Positions 1 through 7,577 are shown, numbered from the stretch's first letter. The stretch: DNA of 16,950 bases from Verrucomicrobiota bacterium (GCA_003972865.1 QOAX01000174.1:1-16950); one strand, 5' to 3'. Translations and numbers: made by a program. The notes: a model not told the origin generated them from the sequence alone.

Positions 1-1
1 G

Positions 2-859
2 ATGTCGATCGGGGTTGGCGTGTGCGTGAACGACGGAGACACCCAGGATGGCCAGGGAGGCCAGAAGGGTTGGAGTGGCTGGGGTCCGTACGCAGCGGTG
101 TACGGCAAGACGGCCAGTGCGACCGGATTGGTGACCTTGGTGGGCGAGCCGGGAGGCGCCGGCGCTGTCATTCTCATCGACTTCGCTGGCACCGGTGCAA
201 ATTCGGCGGGTGCCTCACCCGACCCGTGGATCTCGATCAATAACCTTGTGAAGGATGTAGCAGCGGACCTGGGTGGCGGCGTCACGATCACAGCACTGGA
301 CGATGGCTTCAACCCGAACAATACAGCGTCGCCAGGCGAGGGCGCCGAATACGATGGGGTAAGCGTGCCGCAGGAGGCTCGCAACGACTATCTATTCAAG
401 ATTGCCGATGCAGCAGGAACCACGGCGCGCATGCGCATCGACGGCCTTGCAGCGGGCACCTACAACGTCACGGTTTTTGAAGGCCGGACGACGGATGCAA
501 GCCAGTTCGCCAAGGTCTGGACCGGCGAAGAACCGGCGACAGAGAACACGGGGGATTTCGCCAAGGGCAGTGCCACGGTCGAGGTGACAGTGGGTGCGGG
601 TGAATCCCTCTGGTACATGCACCTGGAAGACGGCAGCGGCGGTGTTAGTGGTATGATCATTCGGCAAACCTCCATAGGCGGAGGTGCTCCAACGATCAGC
701 CTGGTTCGCAATGTCGATGGCACATTGACGGTGACATTCGAGGGCAAGTTGCAGGCCGCGCCGACGGTGAATGGCCCCTGGCAAGATGTGGACGCGGACA
801 GTCCGTTGACGCTGACGCCGGATCAGGCGCAAACATTCGCCCGCGCCGTGAGCGAGTAA
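2..859 (+). CDS. Secreted protein, 3' part only: CBM9-like fragment plus C-terminal beta-rich modules
   Basis: The frame is open from the window edge, so the N-terminus and any catalytic domain lie outside; the ATG at position 2 is probably internal. The first 45 residues (VNDGD near the start, then KGWSGWGPYAAVYGKTASATG) resemble the end of a family 9 carbohydrate-binding/DOMON-type domain. About residues 55-225 form a Gly/Ala/Asp-rich beta-type domain (ILIDFAGTG at its start, later LAAGTYNVTVFEGR). The last 50 residues (NVDGTLTVTFEGKLQAAPTVNGPWQDV) match the style of the small C-terminal beta module found on many verrucomicrobial exported proteins. The role is probably surface or secreted polysaccharide binding or degradation, but this rests on recalled family resemblance, not on a catalytic motif. 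An intrinsic terminator follows 38 bases after the stop. Confidence 0.6.
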   Translation: MSIGVGVCVNDGDTQDGQGGQKGWSGWGPYAAVYGKTASATGLVTLVGEPGGAGAVILIDFAGTGANSAGASPDPWISINNLVKDVAADLGGGVTITALDDGFNPNNTASPGEGAEYDGVSVPQEARNDYLFKIADAAGTTARMRIDGLAAGTYNVTVFEGRTTDASQFAKVWTGEEPATENTGDFAKGSATVEVTVGAGESLWYMHLEDGSGGVSGMIIRQTSIGGGAPTISLVRNVDGTLTVTFEGKLQAAPTVNGPWQDVDADSPLTLTPDQAQTFARAVSE

Positions 860-896
860 TTTGGTTGGTTTAACCAAAAGTAGAACACACACAAGG

Positions 897-925
897 GGCC
901 GGGCAGGAGTGCCCGGCCTCTTTTT
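897..925 (+). terminator. Intrinsic terminator of the secreted-protein gene
   Basis: A perfect 9-bp stem, GGCCGGGCA (897-905) and TGCCCGGCC (910-918), closes a 4-base loop and is followed by TCTTTTT. It lies just after the stop codon at 859 and points in the same direction as the gene. Confidence 0.9.
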
Positions 926-971
926 GTTTGGAGAGCGCCGGCAGAGCGAAGCGGCGACGGCGTTTTGGGTG

Positions 972-1010
972 GGGTGGGGCAAAAGCGGTGTCGCGCTGCG
1001 CTTGCCACCC
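972..1010. repeat. Imperfect intergenic hairpin
   Basis: The left arm 972-987 (GGGTGGGGC then AAAAGCG) pairs with the right arm CGCTTGCCACCC (999-1010), about 12 pairs with two 2-base bulges. It lies between the terminator at 897-925 and the prepilin gene at 1097. No coding role is seen; it looks like a short dispersed intergenic repeat, but I cannot name a family. Confidence 0.45.
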
Positions 1011-1021
1011 ACTCCAAAGAG

Positions 1022-1063
1022 CGCCTGGCCAAGCGATGAGAAAGCGCTTGCCACGCTTGGCCA
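1022..1063. repeat. Intergenic copy of the GGCCAAGCG/CGCTTGGCC palindromic element
   Basis: TGGCCAAGCG (1026-1035) is the exact reverse complement of CGCTTGGCCA (1054-1063), and a second partial arm CGCTTGCCA (1045-1053) lies between them. The 14-mer CGCCTGGCCAAGCG at 1022-1035 is identical to 7542-7555, so this is a repeat at two separate places. It ends 33 bases before the prepilin start and so lies in or near that gene's promoter region. Confidence 0.65.
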
Positions 1064-1096
1064 ATCGGGTAGTTTCCGTGTGCATCAATTCTTAAA

Positions 1097-1969
1097 ATGA
1101 AAGCAAAACAATCATATTCCAAGGGATTTACACTGATCGAGCTGCTGGTGGTCATTGCCATCATTGCGATTTTAGCTGGGATGCTGCTGCCGGCCCTGGC
1201 CAAGGCCAAGGGCAAGGCAATCGGGGCCAACTGCTTGAACAACCAGAAACAGATGGCCCTGGGCTTCGTGATGTTTGCCGATGACAACAAGGAATCCGCC
1301 CCCGTGATCAGTCCGCCCAACATGAAGGGGGATATTATTCCCAGTGCCGGAATGGGGCGTGGTGGTTTTTGGAGGGGTGCGATGCGCCCGAAGGAGGGTT
1401 ACTCCCAGGGAGCCAGGGGGATTCAGATCAAATTGGAAGGTGCCATTGCCGGCTTGATGGAAAGTCCGCTGTGGCCGTATTGCCCCAGCGCGGGTGTGTA
1501 CCACTGCCCCGGGGATCAACGCGCCAAGCAGGGGCGCAACCTCAACCTTTGGGCGTGGGTGAGTTACTCAAAGGCAAACCCGATGAACGGTGGGGGGTGG
1601 CAGGGTTCCAGTGCAACGGGTGGGTCGCAGCCATATTTCACCAAGATGTCAGAAATCCCGAACCCTGGCATGTCCATGGTCCTTGTTGAGGAGCAGGATC
1701 CGCGCAATGAAAACCTGGGCACCTGGGTGATCAACGTCCCGACCGGTTGGGTGGATCCTTTTGCCGTGGCGCATGGGAATGACAGTTCGTTCAGCTTTGC
1801 CGATGGCCACGCAGAGAATCACAAATGGGTTGATAAAGGGACACTCAAGGCAACTCGTGATTCTGCAGCAGGGCAAAACAGTTTTTACTGGTCGGGGGGC
1901 ACGGCGAGGAACCCGGACTTCAAGTGGGTGCATGAGCGTTACCGTCACAAGAAATACAAGCCGATCTGA
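1097..1969 (+). CDS. Prepilin-like protein with N-methylation site and H-X9-DG motif
   Basis: The 290-residue protein starts with a type IV prepilin leader: basic MKAKQSYSKG, cleavage expected after Gly10, then FTLIELLVVIAIIAILAG with the conserved Glu at +5, so it should be processed by a PilD-type peptidase and held in the inner membrane by its N-terminal helix. The globular part carries Cys46 (NCLNN) and Cys137 (YHCPGD), positions repeated in the four relatives at 13489-16950, and H226-X9-D236-G237 (AHGNDSSFSFADGH), the processing-associated H-X9-DG signature. The family is usually annotated as a type II secretion or DUF1559-like pseudopilin; its exact cargo or role is unknown. It stands alone, followed by a terminator. 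No Shine-Dalgarno sequence is visible before the ATG, which is chosen because it gives a short basic leader. Confidence 0.92.
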   Translation: MKAKQSYSKGFTLIELLVVIAIIAILAGMLLPALAKAKGKAIGANCLNNQKQMALGFVMFADDNKESAPVISPPNMKGDIIPSAGMGRGGFWRGAMRPKEGYSQGARGIQIKLEGAIAGLMESPLWPYCPSAGVYHCPGDQRAKQGRNLNLWAWVSYSKANPMNGGGWQGSSATGGSQPYFTKMSEIPNPGMSMVLVEEQDPRNENLGTWVINVPTGWVDPFAVAHGNDSSFSFADGHAENHKWVDKGTLKATRDSAAGQNSFYWSGGTARNPDFKWVHERYRHKKYKPI

Positions 1970-1985
1970 TTTCGATACTTTCGAG

Positions 1986-2016
1986 GAAAACCCCGTCGTT
2001 CATCGGCGGGGTTTTT
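1986..2016 (+). terminator. Intrinsic terminator after the first prepilin gene
   Basis: AAAACCCCGTCG (1987-1998) pairs with CGGCGGGGTTTT (2004-2015) with one mismatch and a 5-base loop, and runs into a TTTTTC tail. It starts 16 bases after the stop at 1969. The A-run on the left arm means it could also act on the other strand, although no minus-strand gene ends here. Confidence 0.88.
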
Positions 2017-2310
2017 CTTTGCCCAGTTCACGGCTTCAATTTGGGACACGGATTCCACGGATTTTCCCGGGTTCTCAGAATCTAATTCGATCTGCGAAAA
2101 TCTGCGCAATCTGCGGACTTCTTCTCATTCAATGCCCGGTTCATTGCCCGGTTCGCGCATCGCTCGTTTTTTTGCGTTTTCCTGTTTTTGGGCCTTGCGC
2201 GGGTGGGGTCGTTTTGCCAGTTTCCACGGTGCGCCGCCTCGGCGGCTGAGCCACAGCCCGGATCTGCCTTTCTTCGGCGGGGGTTTCGGCAGTCACATCC
2301 AGTACAGAAT
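2017..2310. other. Gene-free stretch with a degenerate dispersed repeat and the TonB-operon leader
   Basis: I see no convincing gene here. At 2046-2117 there are near-repeats: ACGGATTCCACGGATT and then three spaced ATCTGCG copies (2090-2096, 2100-2106, 2110-2116). At about 2137-2158 TGCCCGGTTC occurs twice in tandem. At 2235-2248 GCCGC-CTCG-GCGGC can form a small hairpin, without a T-run. A promoter for the operon starting at 2311 must lie here, but I cannot pick clear -35 and -10 boxes. Confidence 0.5.
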
Positions 2311-3087
2311 ATGAATCGCCTACCGTTTGGGGCGTTTTTGTCGGTTTCGCTTGCATTTGGGCTGACAGAAGGGCCCGTTTTCGCGCAGCAGTCCAAGTTC
2401 GACGAGGCCCGGGCACACATCGAAAAATGGGTGCAGACGCGCCAACTCATAGCCAGGAGAGGTGCCGATTGGCGCGTCGAGCAGGAGAACATCGGCCAGT
2501 CGATTGGCCTGTTGCAGAGGGAGATCAACCTGCTGAATGGGGAGATCGACAAGAGCGAGCAGGTGGACACCGAGGCCGATGCCGAGAAAAAACGGATCAC
2601 CCTGAATCTTGAGGATCTGAAAAAAGCGAACAAGGTGGTGGACGCTGCCTTGTGGGGGATGGAGCGCCAGGCGTTGGCGCTGATGGCGCGTTTCCCGAAT
2701 CCACTGAAGGATCGCACTTCCAACGTCCGGTCACGCATCCCGCTGGAGAAGGAGGATCTCCGGGGCCGTTCCGCTGCCGAGCGAATGCAGAACGTGGTGG
2801 CCATGCTCAATGAGGCGGATCGATTCAACTCCGCCATCACACTGGCGATCGAGGTGCGAAAGGATACCGGCGGGAAGGATCGGCAGGTGCAGGTTCTCTA
2901 CCTCGGGGTTGGCCAGGCGTACTATGCGGACCAGGGCGGCACATTCGCCGGTACCGGAGTGGCGGGCGCCGAGGGGTGGGACTGGACGGTCAATGCCGAG
3001 CTTGGCCCGACCATCCGGAAGGTCATCGATATTTACGAGAACGAGCGCAGCGCGGAATTCGTCCCGGTGCCCGTGAACATCCAGTAG
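2311..3087 (+). CDS. DUF3450 family periplasmic coiled-coil protein of the TonB/ExbBD operon
   Basis: The 258-residue protein begins with a signal peptide (MNRLPFGAFLSVSLAFGLTE, cleavage likely after VFA before QQ). Residues about 30-115 are charged and heptad-like, predicting a coiled coil (QENIGQSIGLLQREINLLNGE). The C-terminal half has the DUF3450 pattern: AAERMQNVVAMLNEADRFNS, then VQVLYLGVGQAYY and GWDWTVNAELGPTIRKVIDIYE. The family typically sits first in TonB2/TtpC-type clusters, as here, nine bases before the large ExbB-like gene. Its precise job is not settled; a periplasmic scaffold or regulator of the complex is the usual guess. I chose the ATG at 2311 because the frame extension to 2188 adds 41 residues with no signal-peptide character. 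Confidence 0.85.
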   Translation: MNRLPFGAFLSVSLAFGLTEGPVFAQQSKFDEARAHIEKWVQTRQLIARRGADWRVEQENIGQSIGLLQREINLLNGEIDKSEQVDTEADAEKKRITLNLEDLKKANKVVDAALWGMERQALALMARFPNPLKDRTSNVRSRIPLEKEDLRGRSAAERMQNVVAMLNEADRFNSAITLAIEVRKDTGGKDRQVQVLYLGVGQAYYADQGGTFAGTGVAGAEGWDWTVNAELGPTIRKVIDIYENERSAEFVPVPVNIQ

Positions 3088-3096
3088 GGAGCGCGG

Positions 3097-4485
3097 ATGA
3101 TGAAACCAGGCACTTTGGCCCTCTCCCTTCTGTTCGCCGCCGCGCTTGGCCAGGCGCAGACTTTCGACGCTGCGGCCGCCACGGCCAAATCGGACCTCGA
3201 CAAGGCGCTGGCCGAGTTGAGCGTGTTGGAGAAAAAAATCGCCGATGAAAAAATCCCGCTTGCCCGCGAGTTGAACACGCTCGAGAGCGAGGTCATCGCC
3301 AAGCGCCGCGAGCATGTGGATGCCAAGCGCCTGCAGGACCGCAAGTCGGTGGACTTGGGCAAGCTGAAGGCGGAGGAAAAGGGGTTCACGGATCAAAACG
3401 ACTACCTGCGCAAGACGCTGCTGGAGGAGTACATCCGGCGCTTTGAGACGCGCGTCCATGCCAGCGAGAAGGAGCAGTACCAGTCGATCGTCAGGGTTGC
3501 CCGCGAGACCAACGACAATCCATCCAGCCCGGCCGAGTCGGTGTTCACCAAGCAGTTGACCGTCGTGCAGGCGGCGCTTGACCGGCTCGACAATCTTTTG
3601 GGCGGGCACGTATATGACGGCTCGGCGCTGAACGCCGAGGGCATCGCCGGGCGGGGCGCGTTCGCCATGATCGGCCCGCTGGTGGTGTTCGCCGGCAACG
3701 ACGGCAGGGCCGGCCTGGCAGAGCAGTTGCGCGGCTCGACAGACGCGACGCTCATTGACATCGGCCCGGAGCACCAGGCGGGGATCGCCGCTGTGGTCGG
3801 CAGCGGCAGCGGCCAACTACCGCTCGACTCGACGATGGGTAACGCGCTCAAGATCAGGCAGGTGGAGGAAACCTGGTGGGAGCACATCAACAAGGGCGGC
3901 GTGGTGATCTGGCCGCTGTTGGCGCTTGGCCTGGCGGCCTCGTTGGTGGCGCTGGTCAAGTGGGTGCAGTTGGCCAACCTGCGCCGAATACAGCCAAGCG
4001 ATTTGCAGTCAATCCTCGACCATGTGAACGACAATGACACGGCCTCCGCCCTGGCCCTGGCCAAGCGCATCAGGGGGCCGGCCGGCGAACTGCTGCAGAC
4101 CGCCATCCAAAACGCCGGGGAAAGCAAGGAGATGATTGAGGAGATCCTTTACGAGAAGATGCTGCACACCAAGCCGCAGCTCGAGCGCCTGCTGCCGTTC
4201 CTCTCGCTCACGGCGGCGACGTCACCCCTGCTTGGCCTGCTCGGCACGGTCACCGGCATGATCAACACCTTCAAGCTGATCACCGTGTTCGGCACCGGCG
4301 ATCCGAAGCGGCTTTCCTCCGGCATCTCGGAGGCGCTGGTGACCACCGAGTACGGCCTGATCATCGCCGTGCCGTGCCTGCTGCTCTTCGCGCTCCTGTC
4401 GCGCAAGGCCAAGGGCATCCTCGCCAGCATGGAGCAGACAGCGGTCGGTTTCGTGAACGGGCTGGCGGCAAGGAACGGACGTTGA
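3097..4485 (+). CDS. TtpC-like large MotA/TolQ/ExbB-family protein with periplasmic coiled coil
   Basis: The 462-residue protein has an N-terminal signal peptide ending ALGQA (residues 16-20), a long charged coiled-coil periplasmic part (about 25-135), an intermediate domain to about 255, and a C-terminal MotA/TolQ/ExbB channel domain: membrane segments near 267-290, 364-390 (PLLGLLGTVTGMINTF) and 409-434 (SGISEALVTTEYGLIIAVP). This architecture matches TtpC, an extra inner-membrane component required by Vibrio TonB2 systems; the normal-size ExbB follows three bases later. It probably couples the proton motive force, through its periplasmic part, to TonB. A GGGAG ribosome site at 3087-3091 precedes tandem ATG codons at 3097 and 3100. 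The signal peptide end is encoded by a copy of the GCGCTTGGCCAGGCGC palindrome. Confidence 0.88.
   Translation: MMKPGTLALSLLFAAALGQAQTFDAAAATAKSDLDKALAELSVLEKKIADEKIPLARELNTLESEVIAKRREHVDAKRLQDRKSVDLGKLKAEEKGFTDQNDYLRKTLLEEYIRRFETRVHASEKEQYQSIVRVARETNDNPSSPAESVFTKQLTVVQAALDRLDNLLGGHVYDGSALNAEGIAGRGAFAMIGPLVVFAGNDGRAGLAEQLRGSTDATLIDIGPEHQAGIAAVVGSGSGQLPLDSTMGNALKIRQVEETWWEHINKGGVVIWPLLALGLAASLVALVKWVQLANLRRIQPSDLQSILDHVNDNDTASALALAKRIRGPAGELLQTAIQNAGESKEMIEEILYEKMLHTKPQLERLLPFLSLTAATSPLLGLLGTVTGMINTFKLITVFGTGDPKRLSSGISEALVTTEYGLIIAVPCLLLFALLSRKAKGILASMEQTAVGFVNGLAARNGR
3142..3157. repeat. GCGCTTGGCCAGGCGC palindrome inside a signal peptide
   Basis: The 16-mer differs by one base from the perfect palindrome at 8807-8822 and is identical to 6218-6233. 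It encodes ALGQA plus the first base of the next codon at the signal-peptide end of the TtpC-like protein. Confidence 0.6.
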
Positions 4486-4488
4486 CCG

Positions 4489-5091
4489 ATGGCCGACACC
4501 CTCGAGTACATCGTTGAGACCTGGCAATCCGGCGGAGTGGTGATGCTGCCCCTTCTGCTGGTGGCGCTGTTGATTTACACCGTGGCCACGAGCCTGCTGC
4601 TCAACTTTCGCAAACGCGGGTACATGCATCTCAAGGACGAAACCGTGGTCGACTGGGTGAAGACGCCCACAAAGGGCGAGGGGGAAGTAGGCGAAATCAT
4701 ACGCTACACGCAGGATGAAGTGGGGAAACTGGATGAGGTGCACAGCCGGTTCTCGGAAGTGTTCGCCTCCCGGCTGCCGTTTTTTGAGCGGCGCTTGATC
4801 TTCCTTAACACCCTTGTGGCCACCGCGCCGCTGCTTGGCCTGTTGGGAACCGTGATGGGGATGCTGGTGACATTCAAGGGCCTCTCGGTGGGCGGCGGCA
4901 AGCTGGTGGATGTGGTGGCCAGCGGCATTTCCGAGGCGCTGATCACCACCGAGATGGGGTTGCTGATTGCGGTGCCGGGCTACTTCATGGCTTACGCGAT
5001 CAGGCGCCGCAAGGATGAGTACGAGGCATTTCTCGTGCGGCTGGAAAGCCTGACCCTGCTACAGTTCAAACGAAAGGCGGCCGCATCGTGA
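4489..5091 (+). CDS. exbB: ExbB/TolQ-family proton-channel subunit
   Basis: The 200-residue protein has the usual three-segment MotA/TolQ/ExbB layout: first membrane helix about 16-38 (GGVVMLPLLLVALLIYTVATSLLL), a cytoplasmic stretch, then two long helices about 104-130 (TAPLLGLLGTVMGMLVTFKGL) and 145-172 (SGISEALITTEMGLLIAVPG). It should form the pentameric inner-membrane channel around ExbD that energises TonB. It starts three bases after the TtpC-like gene and its stop overlaps the exbD start, so the genes are translationally coupled. There is no periplasmic extension, unlike the preceding paralogue, so the pair is a large plus small ExbB set. Confidence 0.92.
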   Translation: MADTLEYIVETWQSGGVVMLPLLLVALLIYTVATSLLLNFRKRGYMHLKDETVVDWVKTPTKGEGEVGEIIRYTQDEVGKLDEVHSRFSEVFASRLPFFERRLIFLNTLVATAPLLGLLGTVMGMLVTFKGLSVGGGKLVDVVASGISEALITTEMGLLIAVPGYFMAYAIRRRKDEYEAFLVRLESLTLLQFKRKAAAS

Positions 5092-5492
5092 GGGGACGCC
5101 GATCCATTATGGGGGCCGAGGAGGCCATGGACATCAACATCTCGCCGCTGATCGACATGGTGTTCATCCTGCTGATTTTTTTCATCGTCACCACCGTGTT
5201 CGTCGAGGAGACCGGCGTGGAGGTGGAGAAGCCGGAGGCGGCCTCCGCGATGCAGCTCGACAAGAACAGCGTTCTCATCGCGGTGACCGCCAAGGGCCAG
5301 GTCGTCTATGGCGGCAAGGAAATTGGCGTGAACGGGGTGCGGGCGATCGTCCGCCGCCTGACCACCAAGGAGGACATGCCGGTGATCATTCAAGTGGACG
5401 AAAGTGCGAATGCCGGCCTGGTGGTGCGGGTCATTGACGAGTCCAAACTCGGTGGCGCGAAAAGTATCAGTCTGTCCGCCGATCTTCCGTAG
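5088..5492 (+). CDS. exbD: ExbD/TolR-family proton-channel subunit
   Basis: The 134-residue protein has a short cytoplasmic N-terminus, one membrane helix (DINISPLIDMVFILLIFFIV) with the proton-carrying Asp at residue 23, and a small periplasmic domain (KNSVLIAVTAKGQVVYGGKE, later MPVIIQVDESANAGLVVRVIDE). It works with ExbB to transmit the proton gradient to TonB. I use the GTG start at 5088 because it gives a 4-base GTGA overlap with the exbB stop; ATG codons at 5109 and 5127 are alternatives that would still leave the membrane helix whole. tonB follows after six bases. Confidence 0.92.
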   Translation: MRGRRSIMGAEEAMDINISPLIDMVFILLIFFIVTTVFVEETGVEVEKPEAASAMQLDKNSVLIAVTAKGQVVYGGKEIGVNGVRAIVRRLTTKEDMPVIIQVDESANAGLVVRVIDESKLGGAKSISLSADLP

Positions 5493-5498
5493 CAGAAC

Positions 5499-6149
5499 AT
5501 GGGTAAGGTTTTCCAGGTCGAATCAAAAAACAGCGGGGTCTTTTTGGGACTGGTTGGCGGCGTGCTGATTTCCCTGCTGCTGTTCATGGTTCTGCCGTTC
5601 ACTCAGAAACTTTCCGGTTCGAATCCCAGGAACCTGCTCCTCAAGGTGGACGTGTCCCTGCCACCGCCTCCTCCGCCCCCACCTCCGCCGCCTCCCCCTC
5701 CCGAGGAAGAGGAGGAGGAGGAAAAACCGGAACTGCAGGAGGAACTGCAGATGCTGACCCTCAGCCAGCTTGAGCTGGCGCTCAATCCCGGGGCGGGTGG
5801 CGTGGGCATCTACGCCGGGTTGAACCCGAAAGTGGCGACCGATGCCATCGCGGAGATGAAAATTTTTGACCTCTCGGAGGTCGACCGCGAGCCGCGTCCG
5901 CTGGTGCGGATTCCGCCGCAGTACCCGCCCAAGCTGTTGTTGAACCGTATCAAGGGGCGGGTGGACGTATCAATCGTGATCGACGAGGAGGGCCGGGTGA
6001 CGGATTACAAGGTGCGCCGCACCACTCACGCCGATTTCACCCGGGCGGTCACCCGGGTGATCAAGCGATGGAAATTCAGCCCGGCAATCAAGGACGGCAG
6101 AAAGGTCGCTGTGAGAAAAATTCAACCCTTCTATTTCGGAGAGCAATGA
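5499..6149 (+). CDS. tonB: TonB-family energy transducer with a 14-proline/7-glutamate tract
   Basis: The 216-residue protein has an N-terminal membrane anchor at residues 13-34 (GVFLGLVGGVLISLLLFMVL). Then come 14 consecutive prolines (55-68) and 7 glutamates (69-75) as the periplasm-spanning rod, and the TonB C-terminal domain (about 130-216: GRVDVSIVIDEEGRVTDYKV, then FTRAVTRVIKRWKFSPAIKDG) that contacts TonB boxes of outer-membrane receptors. It is short, like TonB2-type proteins. The gene lies between exbD and the TPR gene and shares an ATGA overlap with the latter. The unbroken proline run differs from the alternating Pro-Lys/Pro-Glu repeats of classical TonB and should need EF-P for translation. 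No Shine-Dalgarno sequence is obvious. Confidence 0.93.
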   Translation: MGKVFQVESKNSGVFLGLVGGVLISLLLFMVLPFTQKLSGSNPRNLLLKVDVSLPPPPPPPPPPPPPPEEEEEEEKPELQEELQMLTLSQLELALNPGAGGVGIYAGLNPKVATDAIAEMKIFDLSEVDREPRPLVRIPPQYPPKLLLNRIKGRVDVSIVIDEEGRVTDYKVRRTTHADFTRAVTRVIKRWKFSPAIKDGRKVAVRKIQPFYFGEQ

Positions 6150-7537
6150 TGAAGCCGATGAACGAAATCCGCCGGGCATGGCCAGCCTTGCTGGCGGCGC
6201 TTGGCCTGCTGGCCCCGGCGCTTGGCCAGGCGCAGCCCACTTTCGCGAGGACAATGCAGTTTTGGAAAGACCCCGAGTTCATCAACAAATTCATGGCCAG
6301 CTACGGGGTCAAGTCCGAGGTGGAGCCGAGGATCGACGCCGATCAAAAGGAGCTGTTCGACGAACTCATCGCGCAGATACAGACCGATCCCAACCAGGCG
6401 ATCACCATGTTGATCAAGGCCATCACGCCTGAGTCGAGCGCGGCGCTGGACTTCACGCTCGCCAACCTGTACGTGCAGGCGACCAACTACTCCAGGGCGG
6501 TGGTGCATTACCGGCTGGCGATCAAGAAGTTCCCGGACTTTCAGCGCGCCCACATGAACCTTGGCGTGGTGTTGATCCAGTTGAACCGGCATGCGGAGGC
6601 GCAAAAGGAACTCGTGCGCACGCTCGAGTTGGGCGGCGAGGACGGCAATATCTACGGCCTCATCGGCTACTGCCACCTGATCGGGGAAAAATATCTCTCG
6701 GCCGAGGCGGCCTACCGCAAGGCGATTCTGTTCTCGCCGGACAAGCTCGACTGGAAACTTGGCATTGCCCAGTGCCAGTTGCAGCAGCAAAAGTACGGCG
6801 AGTGCGTGACGCTGTTCGGCGAACTGATCCAAAAGGATCCGGACAACGCCGACTACTGGCTGCACCAGGCCAACGCCTACCTCGGGCTGGCTGAATCACT
6901 AAAAGCTGCCACCAACTACGAGGTCGTCCGTCGCATGGGCAAGGCTGACGCCAAGGTGCTCAATCAACTGGGTGACATCTACATCAACGAGGGAACGTAC
7001 GACCTCGCTTTCGAGGCGTACCGCGACGCCGCTGCTGCCGACAAGAATAATGAGGTCGCCCCGCCGATTCGCGCCGCGGACATCCTCATCTCGGTGGGTG
7101 AATTTGACCGCGGCAACTCGCTGCTCACACAGATTCGGACGATTCAAAAAAACCAGTTCAAGGAAGCCGACCGGCTGAAGATCCTGCAACTCGAGGCCCG
7201 CGTGCAGTTGGCCAAGGGCGAGGAGGCCAAGGCCATCAAAACGCTTGAGCAGATCGTCGACAGGGATCCACTGGATGGCGAGTCGCTGCTGCTGCTGGCC
7301 GACTACTACGGGCGCAACGATGATGTCGAGAAGGCCGAGCTGTTTTTCCAGCGCGCCGAGCAACTGGACGATTTTGAAGTGCGGGCCAAGGTTACCCATG
7401 CCCAGTTTTTGGTGCACCACAGCCAGTATGCCAAGGCGGTGCCGCTGCTCAAGTCGGCCCAGGCCAAGCGCCCACGTGACAGCGTGCAGCGCTACCTCGA
7501 CCAGGTCGTGAAGTTGGCCCGTCTGGCCAAGGGCTGA
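6146..7537 (+). CDS. Secreted tetratricopeptide-repeat protein of the TonB operon
   Basis: The 463-residue protein has a signal peptide (MMKPMNEIRRAWPALLAALG, cleavage likely after ALGQA at residue 29) followed by helical repeats almost to the end. Recognisable TPR units include LANLYVQATNYSRAVVHYRL, NLGVVLIQLNRHAEAQKELV, GLIGYCHLIGEKYLSAEAAY, QLGDIYINEGTYDLAFEAYR and LLLADYYGRNDDVEKAELFF. A TPR protein is the usual last member of TtpC-type TonB clusters, and it is thought to act in the periplasm with the complex. The start at 6146 gives an ATGA overlap with the tonB stop; a second ATG is at 6149. The longer frame from 6068 lies inside tonB and has no signal-peptide character. The signal-peptide end is encoded by the same palindrome as in the TtpC-like gene. 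Confidence 0.87.
   Translation: MMKPMNEIRRAWPALLAALGLLAPALGQAQPTFARTMQFWKDPEFINKFMASYGVKSEVEPRIDADQKELFDELIAQIQTDPNQAITMLIKAITPESSAALDFTLANLYVQATNYSRAVVHYRLAIKKFPDFQRAHMNLGVVLIQLNRHAEAQKELVRTLELGGEDGNIYGLIGYCHLIGEKYLSAEAAYRKAILFSPDKLDWKLGIAQCQLQQQKYGECVTLFGELIQKDPDNADYWLHQANAYLGLAESLKAATNYEVVRRMGKADAKVLNQLGDIYINEGTYDLAFEAYRDAAAADKNNEVAPPIRAADILISVGEFDRGNSLLTQIRTIQKNQFKEADRLKILQLEARVQLAKGEEAKAIKTLEQIVDRDPLDGESLLLLADYYGRNDDVEKAELFFQRAEQLDDFEVRAKVTHAQFLVHHSQYAKAVPLLKSAQAKRPRDSVQRYLDQVVKLARLAKG
6218..6233. repeat. GCGCTTGGCCAGGCGC palindrome inside a second signal peptide
   Basis: This 16-mer is identical to 3142-3157 and is read in the same frame to give ALGQA. A half-copy, GCGCTTGGCC, occurs 20 bases upstream at 6198-6207. 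Confidence 0.6.
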
Positions 7538-7541
7538 ATTA

Positions 7542-7577
7542 CGCCTGGCCAAGCGCGCTTCAAAAACGCTTGGGGCG
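7542..7577. repeat. Intergenic palindromic hairpin between the TPR gene and mutL
   Basis: CCAAGCG (7549-7555) pairs with CGCTTGG (7567-7573) over an 11-base loop. CGCC (7542-7545) and GGCG (7574-7577) extend the stem across a TGG bulge. The 14-mer CGCCTGGCCAAGCG is identical to 1022-1035. There is no T-run, so it is not a standard terminator; it could stabilise the upstream mRNA end as REP-like elements do. Confidence 0.65.

Noticed and set aside
392..1054. Minus-strand frame of 220 codons over the secreted-protein end and the intergenic repeat
   Set aside because: It crosses a strong terminator and a repeat and has no domain; it is a shadow frame.
2188..2310. N-terminal extension of the DUF3450 protein
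   Set aside because: The 41 extra residues show no family similarity, and the ATG at 2311 starts a clean signal peptide.
7542..7577. Intrinsic terminator between the TPR gene and mutL
   Set aside because: The stem is good but no T-run follows; it is better explained as a repeat element shared with 1022-1063.
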